This document shows positions 1 to 7,130 of a stretch of 9,292 nucleotides of DNA, piece by piece. Made by a program: the position numbers and the translations under genes. Source of the DNA: Victivallales bacterium (GTDB lineage Bacteria; Verrucomicrobiota; Lentisphaeria; Oligosphaerales; Oligosphaeraceae); contig JAGCTA010000527.1 of assembly GCA_017963875.1 (NCBI GenBank), forward strand, positions 1-9,292, in the 5' to 3' direction. Each line of letters starts with the position of its first letter. Position 1 is the stretch's first letter. The notes under the pieces were generated by a model that saw only the letters and a list, made by a program, of their open reading frames with translations, did not search any database and was not told where the DNA came from.

Positions 1-651
1 ATCATAATCCAGAAGTTCTATAATATGGTCATGCTCCAGACGACTCCAGGTCGGGTGGTTGATGGTGACGCCTCCGCCGTCGGGATAGATCAGTCCGTCA
101 ATCATGCGGTCAATGGCAAGCCGCCATGGTTCGCCAGAGCCAAAATGATAGCCATGGCTCATGCTCTTGAAGAAATCCCTGGCATCAAACGTGCCTGACG
201 CGAAAGCGGAACCAGGGGCACACAAATGCGTCGGGCTGCCGATGAAGGCGTGGTGCTCCGCATTTGGGGCCTCCAACACTCCATCAGGCAACGGCTCGAA
301 CAACGGAGCCCCCTCTTTGAAGGGATACTCTGCTCGGTATTTTTCCTCCACGTCGCCAATCCATGTTTTGAGGATGTTGTTCCAGTCGAAAGGCCCGTCC
401 GTGCGGACACCGTTGACCATGACGGGAAAGTCATGATGCAGGCGGTAATAGTTCGCCGTCATTTTGCTGGCGGGAACCCATGGCGCGGAGGGATAGTAGT
501 TGGACATCGTCAAAAGGCCGAATCCGCGCTCCAGAAAAGCGTTCAGGTGCTCTTGCCTTATGCAGTGGCCATGACTTGTCGTGTGAACCTGAAACGATTT
601 CTCCCAGTCAACGTCTGTGTATGGTCTGCGGTTGCGTTCTGGAATGTTCAT
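1..651 (-). CDS. PHP-like metal-dependent hydrolase, C-terminus cut by window edge
   Basis: Direct translation of the minus strand gives 217 uninterrupted codons from the ATG at 651 to the window edge, so the C-terminus is missing. A GGGAG Shine-Dalgarno site (658-662) lies 6 nt before this ATG. There is no signal peptide, so the product is probably cytosolic. Histidine-rich motifs suggest a PHP-type metal site: VHTTSHGHC (residues 22-30), EHHAF (132-136) and TINHPTWSRLEHDH (196-209), the last resembling the H-P strand of PHP domains. The usual early HxH is replaced by H-T-T followed by H-G-H, and the typical TDH motif appears as TMSNYYP, so this is a divergent member whose substrate I cannot name. 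It starts 19 bp after the stop of the secreted amide hydrolase and is very likely cotranscribed with it. An amidohydrolase-like fold is an alternative. Confidence 0.7.
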   Translation of the reverse strand, partial: MNIPERNRRPYTDVDWEKSFQVHTTSHGHCIRQEHLNAFLERGFGLLTMSNYYPSAPWVPASKMTANYYRLHHDFPVMVNGVRTDGPFDWNNILKTWIGDVEEKYRAEYPFKEGAPLFEPLPDGVLEAPNAEHHAFIGSPTHLCAPGSAFASGTFDARDFFKSMSHGYHFGSGEPWRLAIDRMIDGLIYPDGGGVTINHPTWSRLEHDHIIELLDYD

Positions 652-670
652 TTTGTGCTCCCGTTTATGA

Positions 671-1795
671 TTACTGCTCTGCCTTTGGCGGCGGCGTGAC
701 ACTCTTCAGAACATCCTGCATCAGCGTAAATGCCTCCTCGACCTGTTTGTCTAAAAGCGCCTGGACTGTATCAAGGAACTTCTGTTTGTCGCCACCGTCC
801 AGACAGACCTTCGCCTCCTTGAAATTCGCCCAGTATTCCGTCAGAAAGCGCTGTTCCAGTTCATTGAATTTGACGATGACTTCTGCGTCATCCTTGTCGG
901 TAAAAGCGCGTTTCAACTGATAGGCGAGTTTCCCAAATGCACCGTTTTCAAGGATTTCGGGGATTTTCGCGATTGTAATTGGCACAGGGATAGCGGGCGC
1001 GTATCGCGTCGGCCCAGGGCAAATCAACAGCGTGCTGAGAAGACCTGGATTCTCTGGCGAAGCGATGTAGTCCGCCGCACAGACGGTGCTGTCCCTGAAC
1101 GGACACATATCAGGGTATTTCTGATTGTCCCTCATACGTGAAAGCGCCAATGTGTCCCGAAAGTCAATCTTTCCCTTTTCATTGCGCATCCTGACAAGAT
1201 AGTCCTGCGCAATCAGGAACCGTGTTCCAGATTTGATTCTACCTTCCAGCGACGTTTCTTTCATCCAGTAGGCGATTTCTGGAAAAATATAATGATTGGT
1301 GTGGACCGAGAGTCCGTTCGAGATTTTTCTGTAGGCGATATGGCCTGGAGTCATTTCGATGACAGCCACTTCCTTTCCGTCGCACATTGTGAAATGGTTG
1401 TGTTTTGGCTTCTGGCCTTCATTGACGAGTTTCTCAAGCATGTCGATGGCTTCCTGCACAGTGGCGCAATTATGTGCGACCATGTTGAAAACGGCACCGA
1501 TGGTCAATTGTGGGTTATGCGGACCGTCCACAGTAATTGGCACGCTCGTATCAATGATGCCCAGCCCCTTCTCGTTAAAGAGCATATACGGACTGAACGC
1601 GAGAACCTTATATTTGGCGCTCTTGATCTGCGAGAAATACAGTTTGACCTCGATTTCCTTTCCCTTGCCCCAGTCTCTGTTCTTATGGACGACATAAGTC
1701 CCAGTCTCGCTCGAATCAGGGGCTATAACCCATGACGTGCAGGCAAATGCCGTGATTGCAAATAGCGCGAATACTCCGACAAACAGTCTTGACAT
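671..1795 (-). CDS. Secreted C45-type N-terminal nucleophile amide hydrolase (carcinine hydrolase / acyltransferase-like)
   Basis: The protein has 374 residues from the chosen start. Residues 1-18 form a signal peptide ending AFA, and the next residue is Cys19, in CTSW. Removing the signal peptide would therefore expose an N-terminal Cys nucleophile, as in C45, C69 and bile-salt-hydrolase relatives that cleave linear C-N amide bonds. Other family-like motifs are HKNRDW (37-42), equivalent to the KNRD or GRNLDW strand that positions the substrate, HTNHY (165-169), and NCATVQEAIDMLE, typical of C45 proteins. The C-terminal ~80 residues are helical and charged. The frame opens further upstream at 1861, but that ATG overlaps the predicted -10 box. 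The ATG at 1795 has GGAG 9 nt upstream and begins a canonical signal peptide. Expected location is periplasmic or extracellular. The natural substrate (an N-acyl amide, peptide or conjugate) cannot be deduced. It heads an operon with the PHP-like gene. Confidence 0.82.
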   Translation of the reverse strand: MSRLFVGVFALFAITAFACTSWVIAPDSSETGTYVVHKNRDWGKGKEIEVKLYFSQIKSAKYKVLAFSPYMLFNEKGLGIIDTSVPITVDGPHNPQLTIGAVFNMVAHNCATVQEAIDMLEKLVNEGQKPKHNHFTMCDGKEVAVIEMTPGHIAYRKISNGLSVHTNHYIFPEIAYWMKETSLEGRIKSGTRFLIAQDYLVRMRNEKGKIDFRDTLALSRMRDNQKYPDMCPFRDSTVCAADYIASPENPGLLSTLLICPGPTRYAPAIPVPITIAKIPEILENGAFGKLAYQLKRAFTDKDDAEVIVKFNELEQRFLTEYWANFKEAKVCLDGGDKQKFLDTVQALLDKQVEEAFTLMQDVLKSVTPPPKAEQ

Positions 1796-1804
1796 GGTGG
1801 CAAA

Positions 1805-1808
1805 CTCC
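1805..1808 (-). promoter_or_regulatory. Shine-Dalgarno site that decides the start of the C45-type hydrolase
   Basis: GGAG on the minus strand lies 9 nt before the ATG at 1795. The competing in-frame ATGs at 1861 and 1810 have no such site, and the one at 1861 would precede the expected transcript start. Confidence 0.65.
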
Positions 1809-1859
1809 ATTGGTATGTTTTTAAGCAATGTCAGAAAACCTGACATGTTTACAAGAAAC

Positions 1860-1889
1860 ATACTATGGCTGTTCTTGATAAGATGTCAA
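1860..1889 (-). promoter_or_regulatory. Sigma-70-like promoter of the C45 hydrolase / PHP operon
   Basis: On the minus strand a perfect TTGACA -35 box (1889-1884) is separated by 18 bp from TAGTAT (1865-1860), a 4/6 match to the -10 consensus. The predicted transcript starts near 1853 and leaves a leader of roughly 58 nt before the ATG at 1795. This supports the shorter start. Confidence 0.6.
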
Positions 1890-1930
1890 GCGACATGAAC
1901 TTGTAATTGAATCGACACTTCGGTTGAGTA

Positions 1931-1950
1931 TTTTGTGCATTTCCACAAAA
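1931..1950. repeat. Perfect 7-bp inverted repeat in the divergent spacer, possible operator
   Basis: TTTTGTG (1931-1937) and CACAAAA (1944-1950) are exact reverse complements around the 6-nt spacer CATTTC. The site lies about 40 bp upstream of the minus-strand -35 box and just before the proposed tRNA promoter. That position suits a dimeric transcription factor. There is no T tract on either side, so a terminator is less likely. The regulator is unknown, and chance occurrence in AT-rich spacer DNA is possible. Confidence 0.35.
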
Positions 1951-1965
1951 ATCAGAGACTTGTAC

Positions 1966-1993
1966 TTGATAAAACGCCATAATGGGTTATTTT
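1966..1993 (+). promoter_or_regulatory. Probable tRNA-Ser promoter
   Basis: TTGATA (1966-1971) is followed after 16 bp by TATTTT (1988-1993) in an AT-rich stretch. Transcription would start about 20 nt before the mature tRNA 5' end. Both boxes are imperfect, so this is a positional inference. Confidence 0.35.
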
Positions 1994-2021
1994 AAATTAA
2001 TTCAACTCACTTGTTCGACAC

Positions 2022-2110
2022 GGAGAGATGCCGGAGTGGTCGAACGGGACGGTCTCGAAAACCGTTATAGGCTTTGCCTATCCAGGGTTCGAATCCCTGT
2101 CTCTCCGCCA
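2022..2110 (+). tRNA. tRNA-Ser(CGA), CCA encoded
   Basis: This is a complete 89-nt type II tRNA reading UCG codons. The acceptor stem GGAGAGA (2022-2028) pairs with TCTCTCC (2100-2106), followed by discriminator G and encoded CCA (2108-2110). The anticodon stem ACGGT/ACCGT encloses the loop CTCGAAA with anticodon CGA at 2056-2058. The long variable arm ATAGGC-TTT-GCCTAT is typical of tRNA-Ser. The T arm is CAGGG-TTCGAAT-CCCTG. No mispaired acceptor or anticodon bases are seen. Confidence 0.97.
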
Positions 2111-2123
2111 TTTATAAACTCCC

Positions 2124-2166
2124 AAAGCCCCAAATAGTACAGTTCAGTACAGTTTGGGGCTTTTTT
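2124..2166 (+). terminator. Rho-independent terminator of tRNA-Ser
   Basis: GCCCCAAA (2127-2134) and TTTGGGGC (2153-2160) form a perfect 8-bp stem, extendable by three A-T pairs, and are followed by six T residues (2161-2166). The 18-nt loop carries two GTAC copies that could pair with each other. It separates the tRNA from the GH16 gene, whose Shine-Dalgarno site is about 40 bp further on. Confidence 0.85.
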
Positions 2167-2221
2167 CAAGTCACCGTAATTCATAGCCTTTCCAAGATCA
2201 CCAAGCAGGAGCATTCCAACG

Positions 2222-5200
2222 ATGAAGAAAACCCTAAGTGTTTTCGTGTTGCTGACCATCACGACGCTGACCCTCATGGCGGAAAGCCTCTCCATTGACG
2301 GCATTTTCAAGGAACTAAACGCTAAAGGCGAAAGCACTAGTTGGATTGTGCATCAATGGCAAGGCTATCGCCCTTTGCCAACCTTGACAGTCCTGAAAAA
2401 CGCCGACTCTGGACGCAATGTCCTGCGACTGGACAATGTGCGTTCCGCGAGTGGCGGGGCCTTGCATACGGTCAAGCGCTTCCCCGTCCGTTGCGGTGAT
2501 CTTCTGCGCATATCCTTCCGCGCACGTGGTAAGGGCGAGGTGCGCGTCGCGCTGGGATGTCTCCTGGCGGATGGCAAATGGAACATCGTCTCGCCCAAGG
2601 TGTTCAAGTACAATGTGGGCACTGAATGGAACGACTACATCTGCACGCTGCGGGTGCCAAATGGCCCCAACGGCGAGACAGGGCAGGTCTATATCGATTT
2701 CCACATCAATTCCCAGGGGGTGTTAGAACTATCCAATGTCAGTGCCACACATGAGGATGGACTTTATCGGGGCAGCGACCCCTTCCCTACGCAATGGACG
2801 CTATTTGGCGAGGTTCCATCAGACTACATGCCGACTGCTGAAGAACTCAACTCCATCCCCGAAACGCTGAATGGTGTCAGTGGCAAGCCCGTCATACTCA
2901 ATGATAACACTCTGGATTTTGCCCCGATTATGGGACTTGGCCGCGACAAGTGCGGCTGGGCTTTTGCGACGCTGAATTCCCAATGCGACTGCGAGTATAC
3001 CCTTGGGGCAGGAGCCGACTGGTGGATGACTTACTATCTGAATGGCGAGATACTGGTGGATACCTTCCCCAACGGCAACAAGGACAATATTGTCGCCTTC
3101 ACCAACTACGTTTTCACTCCACGGTTCAAAAAGGGAAAGAATACCATTGCCATCAAGTTTATGGCGGGTAGCGCATCTTCACAACTCAAAGTCGGCGGGC
3201 CTGAACACTTCCACAACCTCGTCAACAGAATCAAACTATCGAAAATCGACTGGATCGACTCTTTCGACAATGGTCAACATGCCTGTACAGGTAATCCAGA
3301 AATCATTCAAGGCAACCCCACCCCTGGATTGCTTTCCGTGACGGGACAGGCCGTCTTCAAGACCAATGGTATCTTAAACATCGACCCGCCAAAACCATAT
3401 TTTGACCTGCCCGCTGAGGAGGGACAGCACCGCGTTCTTGGCATCCGAATCCAGAATTTTGGACGAGAGTTCCAGGAACGCAGGGATTCCACGCTCGCGT
3501 TCGTCATGGAAGGACAGGGAGATGATGCCACCTTATGCATCAAGCACAAGGCGAATAATGGCATTCTTGAACTTGAGGTCTCTCGTAAAAATGCCATTAT
3601 TGCCACACATCAGGTGGCCTATGGAATGCTGCCCGCCGATTTTATCTTCGCGGGAGGCAGAAAAGGAACATACTCGATTGTGGTTAACAGCCTTGCAACC
3701 AGCAATACCTCTTTTTTCACAGGCGACCATCCCTTCTTTGCTGCCAACAACAGCAATCTGAAACTGGGGTTGGTTTTCAAGGCCCTGGACGGCTCAGCCG
3801 AGGTCGTCACCGATAATTTCCTCGTCGGATGCGCAACAGATGCGAGCGACTTCAGCAAAGTACCCTTCAAGGTGAAACCACTCAAGGAGTTCGACCCTGT
3901 CAAGGCTGGATGGAAGCAGGTGTTCGCCGATGAGTTCGATGGCACCGAGTTGGACATGTCGAAGTGGTTTCACGGCTACAACAGTTTCCCCGAACGTATT
4001 AAAATCCACGATGGTAAATGCGAAATCATCTGCGACTGGAATCAAAAGAAAACAGGGGTGACCTCCGCCAGCATCCGCACTTTCCAGCAGTTTGGATACG
4101 GATATTTTGAGGCCAGAGTGAAATTCCGCAAGGAGCACGGCTGGTGGTCAGCCTTCTGGATTTGCAACAGCAACTGCTCCAATCCCTTCTACGACAGTTT
4201 TGAGATTGATGTCTACGAGGACTATTACCTGCGTTCCGAGAAGCCTGGCGACAAGCCAAGGAACATTCTGGACCATAACCTCCATGTGTTCACTGCCGAT
4301 TGTCTAAAGAGTTGGAATTACCATTCCAAACTGCCAGGCAGTCTGGATGAATTCTATACTATTGGCTGCAAATGGACCCCTTTTGAAATCTCTTACTACT
4401 TGAACGGAAGACTGATAGAGAGTTCTGCCAACCATAGCCCATACAGTTCCGTCACCTTCGACCCTTTCAATCATGCCGCGGGGATAACTCCCATGAGCGC
4501 CATCCTCAGCGGTTGCTGTGGAAAATCCGGCGGCGACCCCAAATATGGCAATTTCCCTGAGAGTTTCTATTGCGACTTCGTGCGCGTGTATGAGTATCCA
4601 CAGGATGACGTTCCGATGGTGAAATGGACCAAGGATGCCAGCGACCTGCCCTTTATGATCCAGCCAGGCACGACGCTACACTTCGAGGCAGAGCCAATCC
4701 CCTCTGCCAAATCCAAAAGCCCCATCAAAAACGTCTATCTCTTTGATGGCGGCTATCTTCTGGAGCACAAAAGCGAACCGCCTTACGACTTCGACGTGAT
4801 TGTCTCCAAGGAATATTATGATACCACCGACTACGTCCGTCCTGGACGGCAGGGCAAATACCCTGGATTTGGCCCATCTTTCCATGCATTCTGCGTGTTT
4901 GTCCAGGATGAAGTTGGAAATGTCGCTCACACAGAGCCAGTGCTCAAGTATTTTGCGCCTACGGAGAAGAGCCGTCCCTATCAAGGCAGGAAGCAGGTGA
5001 TTCCTGGGCGACTTGTCCTGGGCGACTACGATGAGGGCGGCCAGGGTGTGGCATACTTCGATTCGACTGCCGCAAACACCTTTGCGAAACGTCCTGAGGC
5101 ACGCCGAACCGATGAGGACGTTGACCTCTCTGGCGATACCATCGGTGGTTTTGCACCATGGGAATGGCTGAACTATACTGTCGATATCAAGCAGGCAGGC

Positions 5201-5437
5201 AAATACAAAGTTACCCTGCATTATGGTACGCCAATGAGGAATCTGAAGGATGCCCTGCTTTTCCTGGACGGCAATATTGTCGGACGATTCTCCATCCATC
5301 CCCATGCTGGGGGTGACTTCTCCATCGATACAACTTCAACCGCAGAGGTCGAACTCCCCGTCGGCCAGCACGAACTAAAATTTCTAGCCCTCTCTGGAGG
5401 ATTCAATACCAACTACATCGATTTTGAAAAACAGTAA
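2222..5437 (+). CDS. Secreted multidomain GH16 endoglycosidase with C-terminal CBM6
   Basis: The protein has 1071 residues, with AGGAG (2207-2211) 10 nt before the ATG. Residues 1-20 are a signal peptide ending LMA. Residues ~30-180 resemble a CBM4/9-like jelly roll. Residues ~222-320 resemble a PA14 or galactose-binding-like beta domain (WWMTYYLNGEILVDTF). Residues ~343-540 look like a concanavalin/LamG-type sandwich. The GH16 catalytic domain spans ~563-794, with FADEFDG at its start, YGYFEARVKF, and the intact active-site motif EIDVYE, giving E661 as nucleophile, D663, and E666 as acid/base. Residues ~795-925 are an Ig-like linker. Residues ~930-1071 match CBM6 (WEWLNYTVDI, LPVGQHELKF, GGFNTNYIDFE). 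GH16 enzymes cleave beta-1,3/1,4-glucans or marine and mucin galactans by a retaining mechanism; the exact substrate cannot be read here. The N-terminal half is unusually long for the family. It probably heads the plus-strand cluster, but I see no convincing promoter of its own. Confidence 0.9.
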   Translation: MKKTLSVFVLLTITTLTLMAESLSIDGIFKELNAKGESTSWIVHQWQGYRPLPTLTVLKNADSGRNVLRLDNVRSASGGALHTVKRFPVRCGDLLRISFRARGKGEVRVALGCLLADGKWNIVSPKVFKYNVGTEWNDYICTLRVPNGPNGETGQVYIDFHINSQGVLELSNVSATHEDGLYRGSDPFPTQWTLFGEVPSDYMPTAEELNSIPETLNGVSGKPVILNDNTLDFAPIMGLGRDKCGWAFATLNSQCDCEYTLGAGADWWMTYYLNGEILVDTFPNGNKDNIVAFTNYVFTPRFKKGKNTIAIKFMAGSASSQLKVGGPEHFHNLVNRIKLSKIDWIDSFDNGQHACTGNPEIIQGNPTPGLLSVTGQAVFKTNGILNIDPPKPYFDLPAEEGQHRVLGIRIQNFGREFQERRDSTLAFVMEGQGDDATLCIKHKANNGILELEVSRKNAIIATHQVAYGMLPADFIFAGGRKGTYSIVVNSLATSNTSFFTGDHPFFAANNSNLKLGLVFKALDGSAEVVTDNFLVGCATDASDFSKVPFKVKPLKEFDPVKAGWKQVFADEFDGTELDMSKWFHGYNSFPERIKIHDGKCEIICDWNQKKTGVTSASIRTFQQFGYGYFEARVKFRKEHGWWSAFWICNSNCSNPFYDSFEIDVYEDYYLRSEKPGDKPRNILDHNLHVFTADCLKSWNYHSKLPGSLDEFYTIGCKWTPFEISYYLNGRLIESSANHSPYSSVTFDPFNHAAGITPMSAILSGCCGKSGGDPKYGNFPESFYCDFVRVYEYPQDDVPMVKWTKDASDLPFMIQPGTTLHFEAEPIPSAKSKSPIKNVYLFDGGYLLEHKSEPPYDFDVIVSKEYYDTTDYVRPGRQGKYPGFGPSFHAFCVFVQDEVGNVAHTEPVLKYFAPTEKSRPYQGRKQVIPGRLVLGDYDEGGQGVAYFDSTAANTFAKRPEARRTDEDVDLSGDTIGGFAPWEWLNYTVDIKQAGKYKVTLHYGTPMRNLKDALLFLDGNIVGRFSIHPHAGGDFSIDTTSTAEVELPVGQHELKFLALSGGFNTNYIDFEKQ

Positions 5438-5509
5438 GGCAAGAAGGTCAAGGTACTTAACTTATTTAATAGTGCAAATTCCATACTTATCAACTAACGG
5501 AGGCAACAA

Positions 5510-6898
5510 ATGATTCAAGCAGGATTTTTCGAATGTGATATTACTCCTCCCTATATGACAGATTGTCCAGGGGATTTTTCCAAACGCAAGATTCTCCATT
5601 TCAGCGACCCATTGAAAATGCGTGCCTTGGCATTAAGCGATGGCACGAAAAAGGTTGCCTTGATCGGCGCGGATAACATTGGCTGTGGTGCGGGCTTTCT
5701 TAAAAAACTAAAAGAAAACCTCCCAGGTATCTCACTAATCTATAGTTCTTCACATACGCATTATGGAGGCGTTCTGAATGATAAGTTCCCTGGCATCGAC
5801 GAAGCGGATGAGGTCATTCGCCGAATCGTCTTGGAAGAAAGCGTTGCGCACGATCCCAATTACTATGAATTCTGCATGCATCAGGCAATCACCGCCGTGA
5901 CGTACGCATTTGATCATTTGCAGGATGTCGATTTCTCATTCGGCAAAGGACGCGTTGAAAACCTGATTTTCAATCGTCGCATCCGCATGAAAGACGGTTC
6001 TGCAAGAACACATGCAGGCAAGGGAAATCCCGATGCCGTCGGATATGCAGGACCAGTCGATGACGAACTCGGTGTGATGGGCATTTGGAAAAAGGACTCC
6101 GATGAACTTCTGGGGTTTGCACTCAATTTCTCCTGTCATGCCTGTATAAATCTTGAAGGCGCAACGGCCGATTTTCCAGGAGTCGCCATCAATACGGTCA
6201 GGGCTGTGTTTGGAGAAAAGGCTGGAGCCGTCTACTTGAATGGCGCGTCAGGAGATGTCACCCAGATTGACAATCTCAGCCTGAGAAAGGACACAGGCAA
6301 ACCGATTGCCATCAAACTCGGACGCGCTGTCGGAGCAGAGGCCATCAAGATTCTTGCAACTGCCGACCATGGCCCCATCGAAAACCTAAACTACTTGGGC
6401 CAGTCTTACACTTTCAGATTCAGGCCACTTGATGAAACCGAAATCAAAGAATCCTACGACAAAATTCAGGTATTCGAAAATAGCAATGACTATAAGATAG
6501 CCAAGTCTCTAGTCATGCAGAGCATATCTCGCAAGGCTAATCCATCCCCTAAAGCCGATTTGGGCGTTCTGCAAATCGGGCCATTGGTCATCGGCAGCGT
6601 CCCATGCGAGTTTTTCGCACAATTCGCCTTGAATTTCAAGGCACAATCTGCATTTCCTTTCACATGGCTTTCACAACTCTCCTTCATCCGATGCTACATC
6701 CCGACCGCAGATGCCTTCGATCCCGTTGTAGGCGGTGGATATGAGGCATCGACAGCGCAATTTGTTCCAGAAACTGGAGATGAAATCATCGGCATTGTCA
6801 GCCAGTTGGCAAAGCAATTTAGCCCAGAATCAGTTCCGCAGCCCCAAACAGTACCTCCTGTCAAGCAAGTCTGGGGGTATAACTTCAAACGCAAGTGA
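5510..6898 (+). CDS. Neutral/alkaline ceramidase N-terminal-domain family protein, short cytosolic form
   Basis: The protein has 462 residues. GGAGG (5499-5503) lies 6 nt before the ATG, 72 bp after the GH16 stop. The family is recognised by SSSHTHYGG (79-87), NFSCHACI (206-213), NGASGDVTQ (244-252), PCEFFAQF (365-372) and GGGYEAST (408-415). By analogy with bacterial neutral ceramidase, H82 or H84, H210, E367 and Y411 would be the zinc ligands. The serine that serves as nucleophile in true ceramidases falls at Thr251 in GDVT. The protein has no signal peptide and lacks the C-terminal Ig-like domain of 650-750-residue ceramidases. It is therefore probably a cytosolic hydrolase whose substrate need not be ceramide. 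Lying between two exported glycan-active genes, it may act on an imported breakdown product; that is inference. Confidence 0.8.
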   Translation: MIQAGFFECDITPPYMTDCPGDFSKRKILHFSDPLKMRALALSDGTKKVALIGADNIGCGAGFLKKLKENLPGISLIYSSSHTHYGGVLNDKFPGIDEADEVIRRIVLEESVAHDPNYYEFCMHQAITAVTYAFDHLQDVDFSFGKGRVENLIFNRRIRMKDGSARTHAGKGNPDAVGYAGPVDDELGVMGIWKKDSDELLGFALNFSCHACINLEGATADFPGVAINTVRAVFGEKAGAVYLNGASGDVTQIDNLSLRKDTGKPIAIKLGRAVGAEAIKILATADHGPIENLNYLGQSYTFRFRPLDETEIKESYDKIQVFENSNDYKIAKSLVMQSISRKANPSPKADLGVLQIGPLVIGSVPCEFFAQFALNFKAQSAFPFTWLSQLSFIRCYIPTADAFDPVVGGGYEASTAQFVPETGDEIIGIVSQLAKQFSPESVPQPQTVPPVKQVWGYNFKRK

Positions 6899-6904
6899 TT
6901 GGTC

Positions 6905-7063
6905 CTGAATCCGTGATGTATCACCTGACGGCCGATTTCGTTGTCAAGTCTTCCGCCTTCGCCAAAGGCTACGGCAAGACAGGCGCGTATGTCGTATACG
7001 CACCCTCAACTTTCCTAGAAATCGCCTCGCCATTCTGCACTTCACGGATTCAGATTGTTTTTT
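6905..7063 (+). other. Structured 3' element: 12-bp closing inverted repeat, nested hairpins, T tract
   Basis: Six bases after the ceramidase-like stop, CTGAATCCGTGA (6905-6916) is the exact reverse complement of TCACGGATTCAG (7042-7053). Nested inside are a 9-bp stem with one bulged C (6930-6939 with 7018-7026), GTTG/CAAC (6940-6943 with 7007-7010), a 12-bp bulged hairpin (6948-6980), and GCGTAT/ATACGC (6985-6990 with 6996-7001). Together these give about 43 pairs in 149 nt. Six T residues (7058-7063) follow the closing stem, so it could end the upstream transcript. The central hairpin resembles, from memory, the TTCGCCAAGGCTACGG-type intergenic palindromes common in environmental genomes. 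It may be a structured RNA, a complex terminator, a leader for the next gene, or a small mobile repeat. No clean target-site duplication is visible. Confidence 0.55.
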
Positions 7064-7117
7064 GTTTATGACTGTATCATCTGAAAAAGCGATTTGAAGA
7101 CGCAAAAGAAAAATCCC

Positions 7118-7123
7118 AAGGAG
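7118..7123 (+). promoter_or_regulatory. Strong Shine-Dalgarno site of the last gene
   Basis: AAGGAG lies 7 nt before the ATG at 7131 and fixes that start. In the preceding 7064-7117 I see only a weak promoter-like TATCAT (7075-7080) without a well-spaced -35 box. Confidence 0.7.
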
Positions 7124-7130
7124 TTCCAGA

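Noticed and set aside
226..699. Plus-strand open frames of 146-157 codons across 226-920.
   Set aside because: They lie opposite the PHP-like and C45 genes, whose minus-strand translations carry family motifs and good ribosome-binding sites.
1292..1735. Plus-strand 147-codon frame opposite the C45-type hydrolase.
   Set aside because: It is antisense to a clearly coding frame and has no recognisable motif.
2088..2110. tRNA 3' end as an attachment site with a second copy in the window.
   Set aside because: No repeat of the T arm and acceptor end was found elsewhere in the window, and no integrase is present.
4676..5305. A 209-codon open frame antisense to the GH16 gene.
   Set aside because: It overlaps the CBM6 and linker coding region, has no start context or recognisable domain, and is explained as a shadow of the real gene.
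6905..7053. Possible integron attC site, because of the long imperfect palindrome.
   Set aside because: The conserved core boxes (RYYYAAC / GTTRRRY) are not at the ends, and no integrase or cassette array is seen.
6916..7071. A 51-codon plus-strand ORF (ATG at 6916, containing SSAFAKGYGKTG) between the ceramidase-like gene and the last gene.
   Set aside because: It has no Shine-Dalgarno site, lies entirely inside the nested inverted repeats, and its sequence is of the kind produced by intergenic palindromic repeats.
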